From a virus, in the IMG/VR virus record IMGVR_UViG_3300003702_000043, positions 7,258 to 29,735 of that record: 22,478 nt of DNA; one strand, given 5' to 3'. The position numbers and the translations under genes are program-made. This document shows positions 1 to 8,384 of this stretch, piece after piece. The notes beneath the pieces were generated by a model, which was not told where the DNA came from, searched no databases, and saw only the letters and a list, made by a program, of their open reading frames with translations. Position 1 is the first letter of the stretch. Each line of letters opens with the position of its first letter.

Positions 1-1576
1 ATGTGGCAACTTCCGCGGCTGGGATATATGACGTTCCTGCATATCGTTTAGGGTATACAGATTTAATAAAATAAAATTCGTTACCATAAATATCACTTTT
101 TAACTTTATTCCGGTTTTATTTGTAATTAATAAATCCTCGAGCCTTGCAGATTCAGGATAAATGTTTAATACACTTATTGGATATGTGTCTGTATTTTTC
201 CATGTTATTTGATCTGATGTATTATCCCAAAAACTGATTGAATCTTCTCTTTTATTAATACCCGTATATGAATAATCTAGACTATTTTCTTTGCTTTGAT
301 ATCCATAATTACGTAATAATTTATTATTATAAAAACTAACTGAATCACTTAGTTCAGTATTTTTATATGGAGCATTTTTTGATTTAAATAGTAAGGGTGT
401 TACTTGCTTGGCTTTTACGTTCCGTAAAATTTCACCAGTTCTACTATTTCTGATATGACCTACATTTTTAACTCCTGGTTCATACTTAGATGGATCTGGA
501 ATAATATATTCTCTTCCTTTAAAGGCTGATAAGTTAATTGTAAATGAAAGGTTAGCTGAATGAAAATTAGTAACCCCTGTATTATTAAATGATAATTGTC
601 TTGGATAAATTTGCTTGTTTTTTAGTTCAGTAAGATCTAAGGATAAATTAGGGTTATATCTTTGAGATAAATTATTTGTTGTATTTACATGATCAAATAA
701 TTTATATACAGTTGCATAATTTTTATTTCCGATTGCGTGATATAAATCATTAGCTAGATATTTTTTTATTATTTCCTTTTCATAAATAAATTTTAAATTA
801 TTTAAAGTCTTATTTTCTCCTCTAAAATATCTATCAGGCAATCTTTCAAAATTAACAAAGTTTTGATTAATACCTAAAATACTATCAGGAGAAGATATAC
901 TATTAGTTTTTAATTTTAATTTTTTACCATCTTTATTTATGGATACCACTTGTAATATATTTGGTACTTGCTTTAATACCATTCTCTCCATATCTAAAAT
1001 TAAATCTTTATCTGTATTATGTATTTTTTGAACAAAATGATCAGAAGCATATGAATTTAAATTTATTTGTATATTATTAGATATTTTTTGTACATTAATA
1101 CTTGTTAACTCTGTATCAGTATTTTCTTTAATAAATTCATTATTGCTGAGTAAACGTATAATAAAGTTTTTAAGGTATTTTTGTATGCCTAATTTAGATG
1201 ATTTTAATTTATTTTTAGTTGGTGAAAATTTTACTTCTTCTCTTAAATTACTAACATCTTTTAATTGAGTTTTTATTAATTGTACAAAATAAACTACTGC
1301 TAGTTCTAATTCGTAAATATCATCAACATCAATTTTTGATAAAAATCTCGAAACATCACTATGTAAGCTACTTAAATTTATATTTTTTAAAAATTGAGTA
1401 TAAATACCTTTTACATAATCTGTGTTAGTAGTAGTGTTAACTACTTTCTGATCTTTCCATTCTATAAGATATTTGTTATATGATAATGATAGTTCTGAGG
1501 CTTCGCGAATATCTGCATAATAGGTTTTCCATTGCAAAAACGATAATGGGTTAGTTGTATTTAAATCTACCGTCAT
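1..1576 (-). CDS. Large virion-type protein, 3' end outside window
   Basis: An open frame runs from an ATG at 1576 to the left edge without a stop (525 codons visible), so the C-terminus is missing. I do not recognise the family. The N-terminal 200 or so residues look helical and charged, with an aromatic start (LQWKTYYADIREASEL). The rest is Asn/Ser/Tyr-rich and probably beta-rich. No signal peptide or membrane segment is visible. The start overlaps the stop of the upstream PKD gene as ATGA, and a good Shine-Dalgarno (AAAGGA) lies 8 bases upstream, which fixes this start. Its place at the end of the gp25-gp6-PKD series makes a baseplate-periphery or tail-fibre-attachment role likely, but that is inferred from position only. 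Confidence 0.85.
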   Translation of the reverse strand, partial: MTVDLNTTNPLSFLQWKTYYADIREASELSLSYNKYLIEWKDQKVVNTTTNTDYVKGIYTQFLKNINLSSLHSDVSRFLSKIDVDDIYELELAVVYFVQLIKTQLKDVSNLREEVKFSPTKNKLKSSKLGIQKYLKNFIIRLLSNNEFIKENTDTELTSINVQKISNNIQINLNSYASDHFVQKIHNTDKDLILDMERMVLKQVPNILQVVSINKDGKKLKLKTNSISSPDSILGINQNFVNFERLPDRYFRGENKTLNNLKFIYEKEIIKKYLANDLYHAIGNKNYATVYKLFDHVNTTNNLSQRYNPNLSLDLTELKNKQIYPRQLSFNNTGVTNFHSANLSFTINLSAFKGREYIIPDPSKYEPGVKNVGHIRNSRTGEILRNVKAKQVTPLLFKSKNAPYKNTELSDSVSFYNNKLLRNYGYQSKENSLDYSYTGINKREDSISFWDNTSDQITWKNTDTYPISVLNIYPESARLEDLLITNKTGIKLKSDIYGNEFYFIKSVYPKRYAGTSYIPAAEVAT

Positions 1577-4425
1577 AAGCTAAGTCCTTTCCTAAGTTGA
1601 TAATCTAGATTATTAAAAATTATACCACCATCATTTTCCCAGCTTGCACTAAGAGAAGATGTTGATCTTGAGATTGTTGTATAAGGATTATTATAATCTA
1701 TGATACTGTTTTCAATATTTTCAGCCGATAAGGTTGTATCATATGCTGTATATGGATAAAATTCATACAATAAATCTAAACCACTAGCACCAGATACTGT
1801 TGTATCTAATTCCCAGCCCCAGTTACTATATACATTATACGTAGACAGTGGATATGTAGCTGACACACCAGCTGTTGAACCATCTACACTTTTTGCAGGT
1901 ACTTGTTGAGGTTTAATTAAAATATATTCACTATTAAATTTTTGTAATGCTACAAATTTTGTATCTGCTGTCACTTCATAAGTTAATGAAGTGATGGGAG
2001 ATGTAAAATCTATATTTCTACCAGCAGCAGAGCTTGTATAATATTGTGTGTCGAAATTATCATTAACTCTATGGTAGTCACCTAAAAGTTTAGAAATTTT
2101 AATACTAAATAAGTTATATAATCTTTTTAATTCAGGCGGTGGATTAGGTGATACAAAATCAATATCTTCATTAAAAAAGTCATAGAATGCTTGTATATTT
2201 TCTATTTTACAAAAATCAATATCAGTATTATTTGAAACAAAATTAGCTGTTTTCTCAAATATAGTTTTACCGAATACAGTAGGGCTTGAACTTGCTTGAC
2301 CTACAAACGATGTAAAAACACCATCAAATAAATTATCATATTCATGTAAGAAGGATTGAAATCTATAACTTTTTAATACTTGAGAATAATCTATATCTTC
2401 GTTTATTTTATATATTTCAACGTCATTAGTCGACGGGCTTATTGTAAAGGTATATGAACCTGTTATTATATTAGTGCCTTTTACTCCCAGAGACACAGAA
2501 CCATATGGTCCTGTAGAATCATAATCTATAGTTTGTCCATATGCAGAAAGTGAAGATAGAGAGGAAAAATTGTTTTGACGGCCAGTTACATTTAATGTCC
2601 ATGTACCAGAGTCAACTGGATCAATATTAAGATATAAAAAGCTACTTAATTCTGTTTTTTCTGTTGTTAGATTATACGGTAAACTGGTAGTACTTAAACT
2701 ACTTATATTACTTGTTGATGTTGTAGCCCCACTAACCCACTCAACAAAAAATTGATTACAATCAATTGAAACATCACTTACTATACCGTCAAAATCCTCA
2801 GTGGCTTGTATGTACAATCTTTGAGGTTGAGTATTATCTGCATCAACAAGTATAATGTGAGTCTTATTTTCTGTTAATCCATCTTGACTGTATGGTGGTG
2901 ATGGGTCAGTAGTACCTAAAAATAACCTTACCCACCCTGTGGAGCGACTAGATATGGTTAAAGAAACTTCATATTCTTTTCCTAGAACTGTATTTACATC
3001 TTGATATAAATTGTTAACACCACCGGTGTGTGCAAAGTGAGCAGCTCCAATACCGGCTGATAAATGCCATCCTGTAAGCGGAGTTCCATCTGCAGAGATT
3101 GTAGCGGTCCAGGCGCTTAATGTGCTAGTGTGATCATCAGCAAAATTTCCATTAGAGAGAGATATGAAATTACTAGTAGGTTCATGGAAAAATTGTGAAA
3201 AATATTTACCTATGTTTAATTCTTCATCTGCTAAGCCGATAAATAATTGAAATTTATCACCTTGTCTTTTATATTGTATAGCAGACATTTCCTTCATTCC
3301 GGTAGATGTAAAAGATAATCTTGTCGGCGCCGACGGTATTATTTTTATTGGGATTCCGGCAATAGCATTAACGTTATCAGTGCTTACTCCTGCAAAGTTT
3401 GTTTCTAAGTGATTTCTTTCGCTTAAGTTTATATCTGTAACTAAATTATCTATATAAAAGTTTTTTAATTTATGTGTACTTGTATCTAATCTAATTAATA
3501 AATTTACACGATCACTTCCAATATAATTAATTATATCATCATAATAATAAAACTTTTCTCCAGTGTCACTAGCAGTATGTATTCTAGCCCTATAGGTTGC
3601 TAGATCTAAACCATAAGAATCATTGAGTGCTCGTTTCGTACTTGAATAAAGTAAGAATTTATCCGCTTCCGGTTGGTCTTCGGATGTTATAGGAGAAACT
3701 TGACTATTAGTATCTATAAAAAAATATTGTGGATTTAATTGATATTGTACTCCGTCAATACTATTTATAAGATTTATATTTTTATCATAAAATGCGCTAT
3801 ATGGTATTAAATGAGCATATTTATTATTAATATCATATGGTTTTGCCTTACTACCACTAGCTGTGAAATATACTGTATGAGGTTCATCTGGGTCGGGGAC
3901 ATCTTGCCAGCTTGCTGTGAGACCAACACCTAAAGATCTATCTCCTTGTACTGGTTTTTTACCGACGGTAATAGATATTGGATTATCTGTATCTACATCT
4001 TTTACGCTTATGCTTATTCTAGTACTTGCATAATTATATACACTTAATTGTTCTGTTAATGTATTAATATGAGAATTACCGTCTTTATCATAAAAGAAAA
4101 CTGTTACAGTATATACACCCGGTACATTATATGTATGTGTTGATGAAAATACATTATCACCACTTAATGTATGTCCATCTCCAAAATCCCATACAGCTGT
4201 TGAGATTGATAGATCTATCAAGGAGTCTTGTATAGACAGTCCAGTGGTGCCAACGGGACCGAGTAGAGGGTTAAAAGTAAATTTTGATATACGAGTAAAT
4301 CCACTATGTGAACTTGCTAAAGAATGTCCAGCTATTGGAGTGGGAGCGTCCGCAGATGTATTAACAGTAATCGATATAGGTACTGGTAAAGAGAGAGGAC
4401 AATTAGAATCATTTGGATCACTCAT
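1573..4425 (-). CDS. PKD-domain virion protein, probable baseplate or tail-fibre component
   Basis: 950 residues. Near the N-terminus is a clear PKD-type immunoglobulin-like domain (about 45-130), with the signature WDFGDG at 79-84 and HTYNVPGVYTVTV at 97-109. Residues about 424-560 read like a carbohydrate-binding jelly roll: NGNF, then W, then GW, then NLYQDVNTVLGKEYEV. The last part (about 680-950) contains aromatic and helical stretches and ends DYQLRKGLSL. There is no signal peptide or membrane segment. The gene starts one base into the gp6 stop (TAATG) and overlaps the next gene, so the three are translationally coupled. PKD and jelly-roll modules in virion proteins commonly mediate adhesion. 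A peripheral baseplate or fibre role is inferred from these modules and the position after gp6. Confidence 0.85.
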   Translation of the reverse strand: MSDPNDSNCPLSLPVPISITVNTSADAPTPIAGHSLASSHSGFTRISKFTFNPLLGPVGTTGLSIQDSLIDLSISTAVWDFGDGHTLSGDNVFSSTHTYNVPGVYTVTVFFYDKDGNSHINTLTEQLSVYNYASTRISISVKDVDTDNPISITVGKKPVQGDRSLGVGLTASWQDVPDPDEPHTVYFTASGSKAKPYDINNKYAHLIPYSAFYDKNINLINSIDGVQYQLNPQYFFIDTNSQVSPITSEDQPEADKFLLYSSTKRALNDSYGLDLATYRARIHTASDTGEKFYYYDDIINYIGSDRVNLLIRLDTSTHKLKNFYIDNLVTDINLSERNHLETNFAGVSTDNVNAIAGIPIKIIPSAPTRLSFTSTGMKEMSAIQYKRQGDKFQLFIGLADEELNIGKYFSQFFHEPTSNFISLSNGNFADDHTSTLSAWTATISADGTPLTGWHLSAGIGAAHFAHTGGVNNLYQDVNTVLGKEYEVSLTISSRSTGWVRLFLGTTDPSPPYSQDGLTENKTHIILVDADNTQPQRLYIQATEDFDGIVSDVSIDCNQFFVEWVSGATTSTSNISSLSTTSLPYNLTTEKTELSSFLYLNIDPVDSGTWTLNVTGRQNNFSSLSSLSAYGQTIDYDSTGPYGSVSLGVKGTNIITGSYTFTISPSTNDVEIYKINEDIDYSQVLKSYRFQSFLHEYDNLFDGVFTSFVGQASSSPTVFGKTIFEKTANFVSNNTDIDFCKIENIQAFYDFFNEDIDFVSPNPPPELKRLYNLFSIKISKLLGDYHRVNDNFDTQYYTSSAAGRNIDFTSPITSLTYEVTADTKFVALQKFNSEYILIKPQQVPAKSVDGSTAGVSATYPLSTYNVYSNWGWELDTTVSGASGLDLLYEFYPYTAYDTTLSAENIENSIIDYNNPYTTISRSTSSLSASWENDGGIIFNNLDYQLRKGLSL
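1585..1590 (-). promoter_or_regulatory. Shine-Dalgarno for the left-edge virion gene
   Basis: AAAGGA on the minus strand lies 8 bases before the ATG at 1576, inside the end of the PKD gene. It supports that start and shows that this phage does use canonical ribosome-binding sites at some coupled junctions. Confidence 0.7.
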
Positions 4426-6260
4426 TAATATTCAACTATACTTTTGGTTGTTACAGTACTTGTTACTTTTATTTTATTTTTAAACGATTGCTCGTTTTCT
4501 ATATATGGTATTTGAAACGGTTTTAATGTTAATCTCGTATCAATAAATTTTATATCCCTACCATTATAAATAGGATTAAATACAGCAAAAGACAATCCAG
4601 GGACGCCTTTATTTATGTCCGTTCTCCATGTTTTAAATTCTAATATACCATCTATTTTTTCGATCTCATTATTTAAATAACGGACATCTATAGTATCACC
4701 TAATTTTAATCCTTTTATATAAGTCGTAATTATATTAAACACTTTAGATTTTAATTCTTCTTCATTTATTAATGTTCTAGCACTTCTAACTAAATGCAAT
4801 TCTGTATAATCCTTATAACGTACCTTGGTTGATTCACTAGTAAATTTAAGACATAGATCGAAAGTAAGGTATATTGGATCTATAAATGTTATTTCACTAT
4901 TAAGTAGCTTATAATTTGTAAGTTCGTTTTGTATTTTCTCCTTTAATGATGGCGATAGATAATTCGACCGCGTTACAACGGATTTATTTTTTCTTAAATT
5001 AGGTACTATGGTTAAATATATATTATTTGCATCAGAACTATCGGCGTAATAATACTGATTAAATAATGCGTTTGTTTCTAAAGAGTAATCCGTTAATCCT
5101 AATTCATCATTTAGGTATTTTAAATATCTATTGGTATAATCACTATTATTATATACTGTTACATCATAAATTAAATTTTTATAATTACGTTGAATAAATG
5201 ACTTATAATCACCCTTTGTAGTTAGTTTATATTCTGAACTAAAGAATCGAGGTGAATTTTGTTTAATCTCTGCTGTAGTTTCCTCTACACCGAAATCAGT
5301 ACTATCCTCATTGTTGCTTACTGTTATATTAACAGATTCTGCCACGGTTATATAATTAAGAGAAGTATCTTTTATATCTGTAAATATTGTATCAAATTGT
5401 GTAGTATTATATACATTTGTTGAGCTACCAGAAAAGGCATTTTTTGTCATTTTACCAACCGGGCCGTTTGATTTTAAATAATAGATAGCAACTGTATCGT
5501 TTAAATTTAATTTCTTACCATTAACATTATTACCAAGTTTTAATTCGTAATTTTTATTTTCATTATACCGAACTTCAAAATGTCTACTATTAGGGTCAGA
5601 TAAGAATAAACTAGGTACTCGGCTCCATTCATACCATTTATTTTCCTCGTTAACTTCTTTCACGAAAACAAAAATATTAAAGTGATCTATTATAGTGTTT
5701 GATCCGGGTAATAAGTTTATTGTTTCAAACTGTTCACCTAATGGTTTAATTAACGGATGTTCTACTATTGTACCTTCATATAATAGCGGAGAATCAGTAG
5801 TAGAAGAAATAGATTCAGTATCAGAGGTTATTTTTTCAAAGGTTAAGTCTTTTACGAACGTATACGTTTTACCTTGACTGGAGGAGAATGTAAATCTTGG
5901 AATTGTATAATACCCGGCTGATAGATCGGATGTACCTTTAATTTCTATTGGTAACACGCACGATTGTTTACCAACTGGTTTATAGTCTATGAGTTTAACT
6001 ATACGGTTTATATTTTCATATAATTCGGCGTCATTAAAATTACTTTCTGAACTAGTTTGATTTAAGTAAAATAATAGAGTATGGTAAGAGTATGCAATGA
6101 TGTCAATCAGCGCAGAAATATTACTGCCTTCGAAGTTTTGATCAGTAAAATTTATTGTGTCGTCATTATTGAGACGTTCAATAATTAGGTCGCGCATGCT
6201 TTGTGCATCAAAGCCCGTGTATGCATTTGTCGGTAATTTGAAATTTGTAAAATTAGCCAT
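4425..6260 (-). CDS. 6: Baseplate wedge protein, gp6 / gpJ-like family
   Basis: 611 residues, compared with 660 for T4 gp6. The N-terminus (FDAQSMRDLIIERL then EGSNISALIDIIAYSYHTLLFYLNQTSSESNF, 18-75) is the helical start typical of this family. The middle has the usual block of Y-E-L-K-L-G-N-N-V-N-G-K-K followed by an isolated G-P-V-G-K (about 238-270). The family's DY hallmark appears as TTKGDYKSFIQRNY (347-360). The domain after that (ISPSLKEKI-like helix, 436-450, then a DPIYLTFDL strand) is also typical. In T4, gp6 dimers form the inner iris of the baseplate and hold gp25, gp53 and gp7 around the hub. The gene follows gp25 by two bases and overlaps the PKD gene by one. Confidence 0.9.
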   Translation of the reverse strand: MANFTNFKLPTNAYTGFDAQSMRDLIIERLNNDDTINFTDQNFEGSNISALIDIIAYSYHTLLFYLNQTSSESNFNDAELYENINRIVKLIDYKPVGKQSCVLPIEIKGTSDLSAGYYTIPRFTFSSSQGKTYTFVKDLTFEKITSDTESISSTTDSPLLYEGTIVEHPLIKPLGEQFETINLLPGSNTIIDHFNIFVFVKEVNEENKWYEWSRVPSLFLSDPNSRHFEVRYNENKNYELKLGNNVNGKKLNLNDTVAIYYLKSNGPVGKMTKNAFSGSSTNVYNTTQFDTIFTDIKDTSLNYITVAESVNITVSNNEDSTDFGVEETTAEIKQNSPRFFSSEYKLTTKGDYKSFIQRNYKNLIYDVTVYNNSDYTNRYLKYLNDELGLTDYSLETNALFNQYYYADSSDANNIYLTIVPNLRKNKSVVTRSNYLSPSLKEKIQNELTNYKLLNSEITFIDPIYLTFDLCLKFTSESTKVRYKDYTELHLVRSARTLINEEELKSKVFNIITTYIKGLKLGDTIDVRYLNNEIEKIDGILEFKTWRTDINKGVPGLSFAVFNPIYNGRDIKFIDTRLTLKPFQIPYIENEQSFKNKIKVTSTVTTKSIVEY

Positions 6261-6262
6261 GA

Positions 6263-6742
6263 TTAGTATTGAAATCCTTTCGTTGTAAGCGTACCATTAA
6301 CACTCTCTACTTGATTATTTAATGAAGGTATTGTAATAGATATATCTATTACGTATTCATTCCAATCTGGTCTAGCTAAAACATCAACACCGGTTACCTT
6401 TATACGTGGTTCATACAATGGTAACTCTTCAAAAATAGTAGTACCAATTAGGTCTCCGTTTTCTTTACTAATATTATCGAACAGGTATTGCTCTAGATCT
6501 AAACCAAAATTAGGATTAAGAATTTTTTGGCCTTTTTTTGTATTAAAAGCATTATGTATGGAGTTATAAATTGCTTCAGTATCGTAATCTACTTTAAAAT
6601 CTTGAGCATTTTTTGAGATCCCGGTTGGTTTACTTCCCAGCCGGGTATTAAATTGTATATCTAGGTGAATATCTGCATAAGTAAAATTACGATAATTATC
6701 CGTATTCTTTCTCTTTTTAAATATATCAAGTTTAATGGCCAT
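6263..6742 (-). CDS. 25: Baseplate wedge protein gp25-like
   Basis: 159 residues, slightly longer than T4 gp25 (132), mainly from an N-terminal extension rich in basic residues. The conserved core is clear: a helix containing IYNSIHNAFNTKKGQ (58-72), then KILNPNFGLDLEQYLFD (73-89), and the family's EPR motif as EPRIKV (111-116). A C-terminal strand pair follows. In contractile tails this protein sits at the wedge-sheath junction and nucleates sheath assembly. It heads the left operon (gp25, gp6, PKD protein, large virion protein), transcribed from the divergent gap on its right. No Shine-Dalgarno is visible. The start is preceded by a TAAATA box. Confidence 0.9.
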   Translation of the reverse strand: MAIKLDIFKKRKNTDNYRNFTYADIHLDIQFNTRLGSKPTGISKNAQDFKVDYDTEAIYNSIHNAFNTKKGQKILNPNFGLDLEQYLFDNISKENGDLIGTTIFEELPLYEPRIKVTGVDVLARPDWNEYVIDISITIPSLNNQVESVNGTLTTKGFQY

Positions 6743-6788
6743 GTATAATTATTTAATTTATAAGTGCTTAATACCATAAATAATTGAA
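6743..6788. promoter_or_regulatory. Divergent late-promoter region, gp25 / 165-residue gene
   Basis: A 46-base gap separates two divergent genes. For the minus strand, TATAAATT (6755-6762) overlaps TAAATA (6750-6755), 7 bases before the gp25 ATG. For the plus strand, ATAAATA (6776-6782) ends 6 bases before the ATG at 6789. Both match the core of the T4-type late promoter TATAAATA. If start-site spacing follows T4, the leaders would be only a few bases long. No Shine-Dalgarno is seen on either side. Confidence 0.6.
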
Positions 6789-7286
6789 ATGAGTACGTTC
6801 GATACATTATTTGAAGCCCAGATCGGTCGGTTTGTAAAATCAGGTCCTATTGCTGGTGATTATGTTAAATTAAAGAGTAATTTTAAATCATCTGATTGGT
6901 ATAAAGATTTAGACGAGTCTCGTAAGAAATATGTACAAGAAGTCTTAACTTTATCTGAGCAGGGTAAATCTCTTATGCTGTCTACTATTAAAAAGGGAGT
7001 TTATGAGACCGCTGCTACAGATTCTCAAGCCTGGAATGTAGCTGATATAGTTGTAGAGTATGCTCCTGGTTTTTATCATCAGTCTTTAACACTTCCTTTA
7101 GAACTTCTTGAATTTTCTGAGACATGGGATGAGCATAGAGCTACTGCAAAAGATCCAACTAACGATCAAGAAGATCATACTACATTAAAGCCGAAGGAAG
7201 TTGAAGATAAGGCTATTGATGTTGGACAGCAAACTCGCATACCTGATGGTGACTATAAGTTAGGTACGGCGAATTACATGCCTTAA
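6789..7286 (+). CDS. Unrecognised 165-residue phage protein
   Basis: I do not recognise this family. The protein starts MSTFDTLFEAQIGRFVKSG and continues with GDYVKLK and a helical stretch (YKDLDESRKKYVQEVLTLSEQGKSL, 38-62). It then has a beta-like segment (NVADIVVEYAPGFYHQSLTLPLELL) and an acidic, Lys/Asp-rich C-terminus. There are no membrane segments. It is a lone plus-strand gene among minus-strand genes, divergent from gp25 and convergent with the clamp loader, whose stop codon it overlaps by three of four shared bases. The T4-like late-promoter box in front suggests late expression, perhaps as a small virion or assembly protein. That role is inference. Confidence 0.8.
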   Translation: MSTFDTLFEAQIGRFVKSGPIAGDYVKLKSNFKSSDWYKDLDESRKKYVQEVLTLSEQGKSLMLSTIKKGVYETAATDSQAWNVADIVVEYAPGFYHQSLTLPLELLEFSETWDEHRATAKDPTNDQEDHTTLKPKEVEDKAIDVGQQTRIPDGDYKLGTANYMP

Positions 7287-8191
7287 GGGTGTAAGTCGAG
7301 TATGCAAGAATAGAAGTTGATCTCTTGATCAATACACTGACTATTCTGATAAAAGTATTTAGAGATTGTAATTAGACAGTCTCTCTTTTTTTCTTCATCC
7401 ATAGGATTTGCATACATATAATTAAATAAGCGTCTAAATAATTCATCATAATCACTGTTAAACGATGCTTCGTTCTCAATGATTGCTTTACGAATTAAAA
7501 AATATTTTCTCTGAGATAATAGGTCGATTAACCCGTCGAGAAATTCTGTTGTAATATTACTGGTAGTGTTTTCTCCATCAGATAAATAATATTTTTGTAA
7601 AGCGTTAATACCTTTTCTAAAATCCGGATAACAACTATTAACAATATTTGTAAAGTTTTCTTTGTTAATTTTTATCTCTTCAGCTTTAACAATAGATATT
7701 AATTTAGTTAAGTATTCATTTTTATCATAAGTAATATCAAATATTTGACATCTACTTTGTAGAGCTGGAATAATCTTATGCTTATAATTTGCTGTAAGTA
7801 TGAATCTTGTTAAGTCGTGATATTCTTCTATCGAGTTGCGTAGCGCTTTTTGTGCGTCAATAGATAATCCATCACACTCGTCAAGTACTATAACCTTAAT
7901 TTGCCCAAAGAGACTCTTTGTCTGCGCGAAGTTTAAAACTTTTGTACGGATTGTATCTATCCCGTTTTCATCAGATGCATTGATATAGAGATATTGACAC
8001 TTAAGAATATCCTTAACAATAATTTTAGCTAGAGAAGTTTTCCCAATACCAGGCTTTCCTACAAATAAAACATTAGGTATATTGTTATCTTCTTGTACTT
8101 TATTAAAATAATTTTTAGTACTTTTGTCTAGAACTATTTCATCTAAAGTACTCGGTCGATACTTTTCACACCAAATATCAGAAATTGTCAT
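7283..8191 (-). CDS. 44: DNA polymerase clamp-loader ATPase subunit, gp44-like
   Basis: 302 residues (T4 gp44 has 319). This AAA+ ATPase loads the sliding clamp onto primed DNA during phage replication. Visible motifs are the N-terminal WCEKYRPSTLDEIV, Walker A GKPGIGKT (45-52), Walker B VIVLDECDG (100-108), sensor 1 LTAN (132-135), and the SRC motif with its arginine finger at R147. A shorter helical collar region follows from about 200. It overlaps the upstream 63-residue gene by four bases (ATGA), so it is translationally coupled. The partner gp62 and the clamp gp45 are not in this window. It lies inside structural genes, unlike T4, where 44 sits in the 43-62-44-45 replication cluster. Confidence 0.95.
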   Translation of the reverse strand: MTISDIWCEKYRPSTLDEIVLDKSTKNYFNKVQEDNNIPNVLFVGKPGIGKTSLAKIIVKDILKCQYLYINASDENGIDTIRTKVLNFAQTKSLFGQIKVIVLDECDGLSIDAQKALRNSIEEYHDLTRFILTANYKHKIIPALQSRCQIFDITYDKNEYLTKLISIVKAEEIKINKENFTNIVNSCYPDFRKGINALQKYYLSDGENTTSNITTEFLDGLIDLLSQRKYFLIRKAIIENEASFNSDYDELFRRLFNYMYANPMDEEKKRDCLITISKYFYQNSQCIDQEINFYSCILDLHP

Positions 8192-8379
8192 TGTAGGGAA
8201 TGTACTATCTGATGTACTTCTGCATTTTTAATCCACTCACTATTAATACTCTTATCTATTTTTAATTGTTTAAATGCCTTTTCTTCAGCTTCAAGGACAT
8301 TTTGAGCTTTGACTGTATACTCTCGGCGCATAATTTTGCCTTTCCAATCGGGAGATTTAAATTCTACTTCGTAAATCAT
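8188..8379 (-). CDS. Small 63-residue protein between dUTPase and gp44
   Basis: This short frame is probably real because it lies tightly between two confident genes: 5 bases after the dUTPase stop and 4 bases overlapping the gp44 start. The predicted protein has a strand (MIYEVEFKS), a second strand (REYTVKAQ) and an amphipathic helix (VLEAEEKAFKQLKI), a small alpha/beta arrangement. I do not recognise a family. No Zn-binding or membrane features are visible. Its position suggests co-expression with nucleotide and replication functions, but that is only context. Confidence 0.65.
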   Translation of the reverse strand: MIYEVEFKSPDWKGKIMRREYTVKAQNVLEAEEKAFKQLKIDKSINSEWIKNAEVHQIVHSLQ

Positions 8380-8384
8380 AATAA

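Noticed and set aside
4244-4483. 79-codon plus-strand frame across the PKD/gp6 junction
   Set aside because: Antisense to two confident, overlapping genes, with no promoter or ribosome-binding site.
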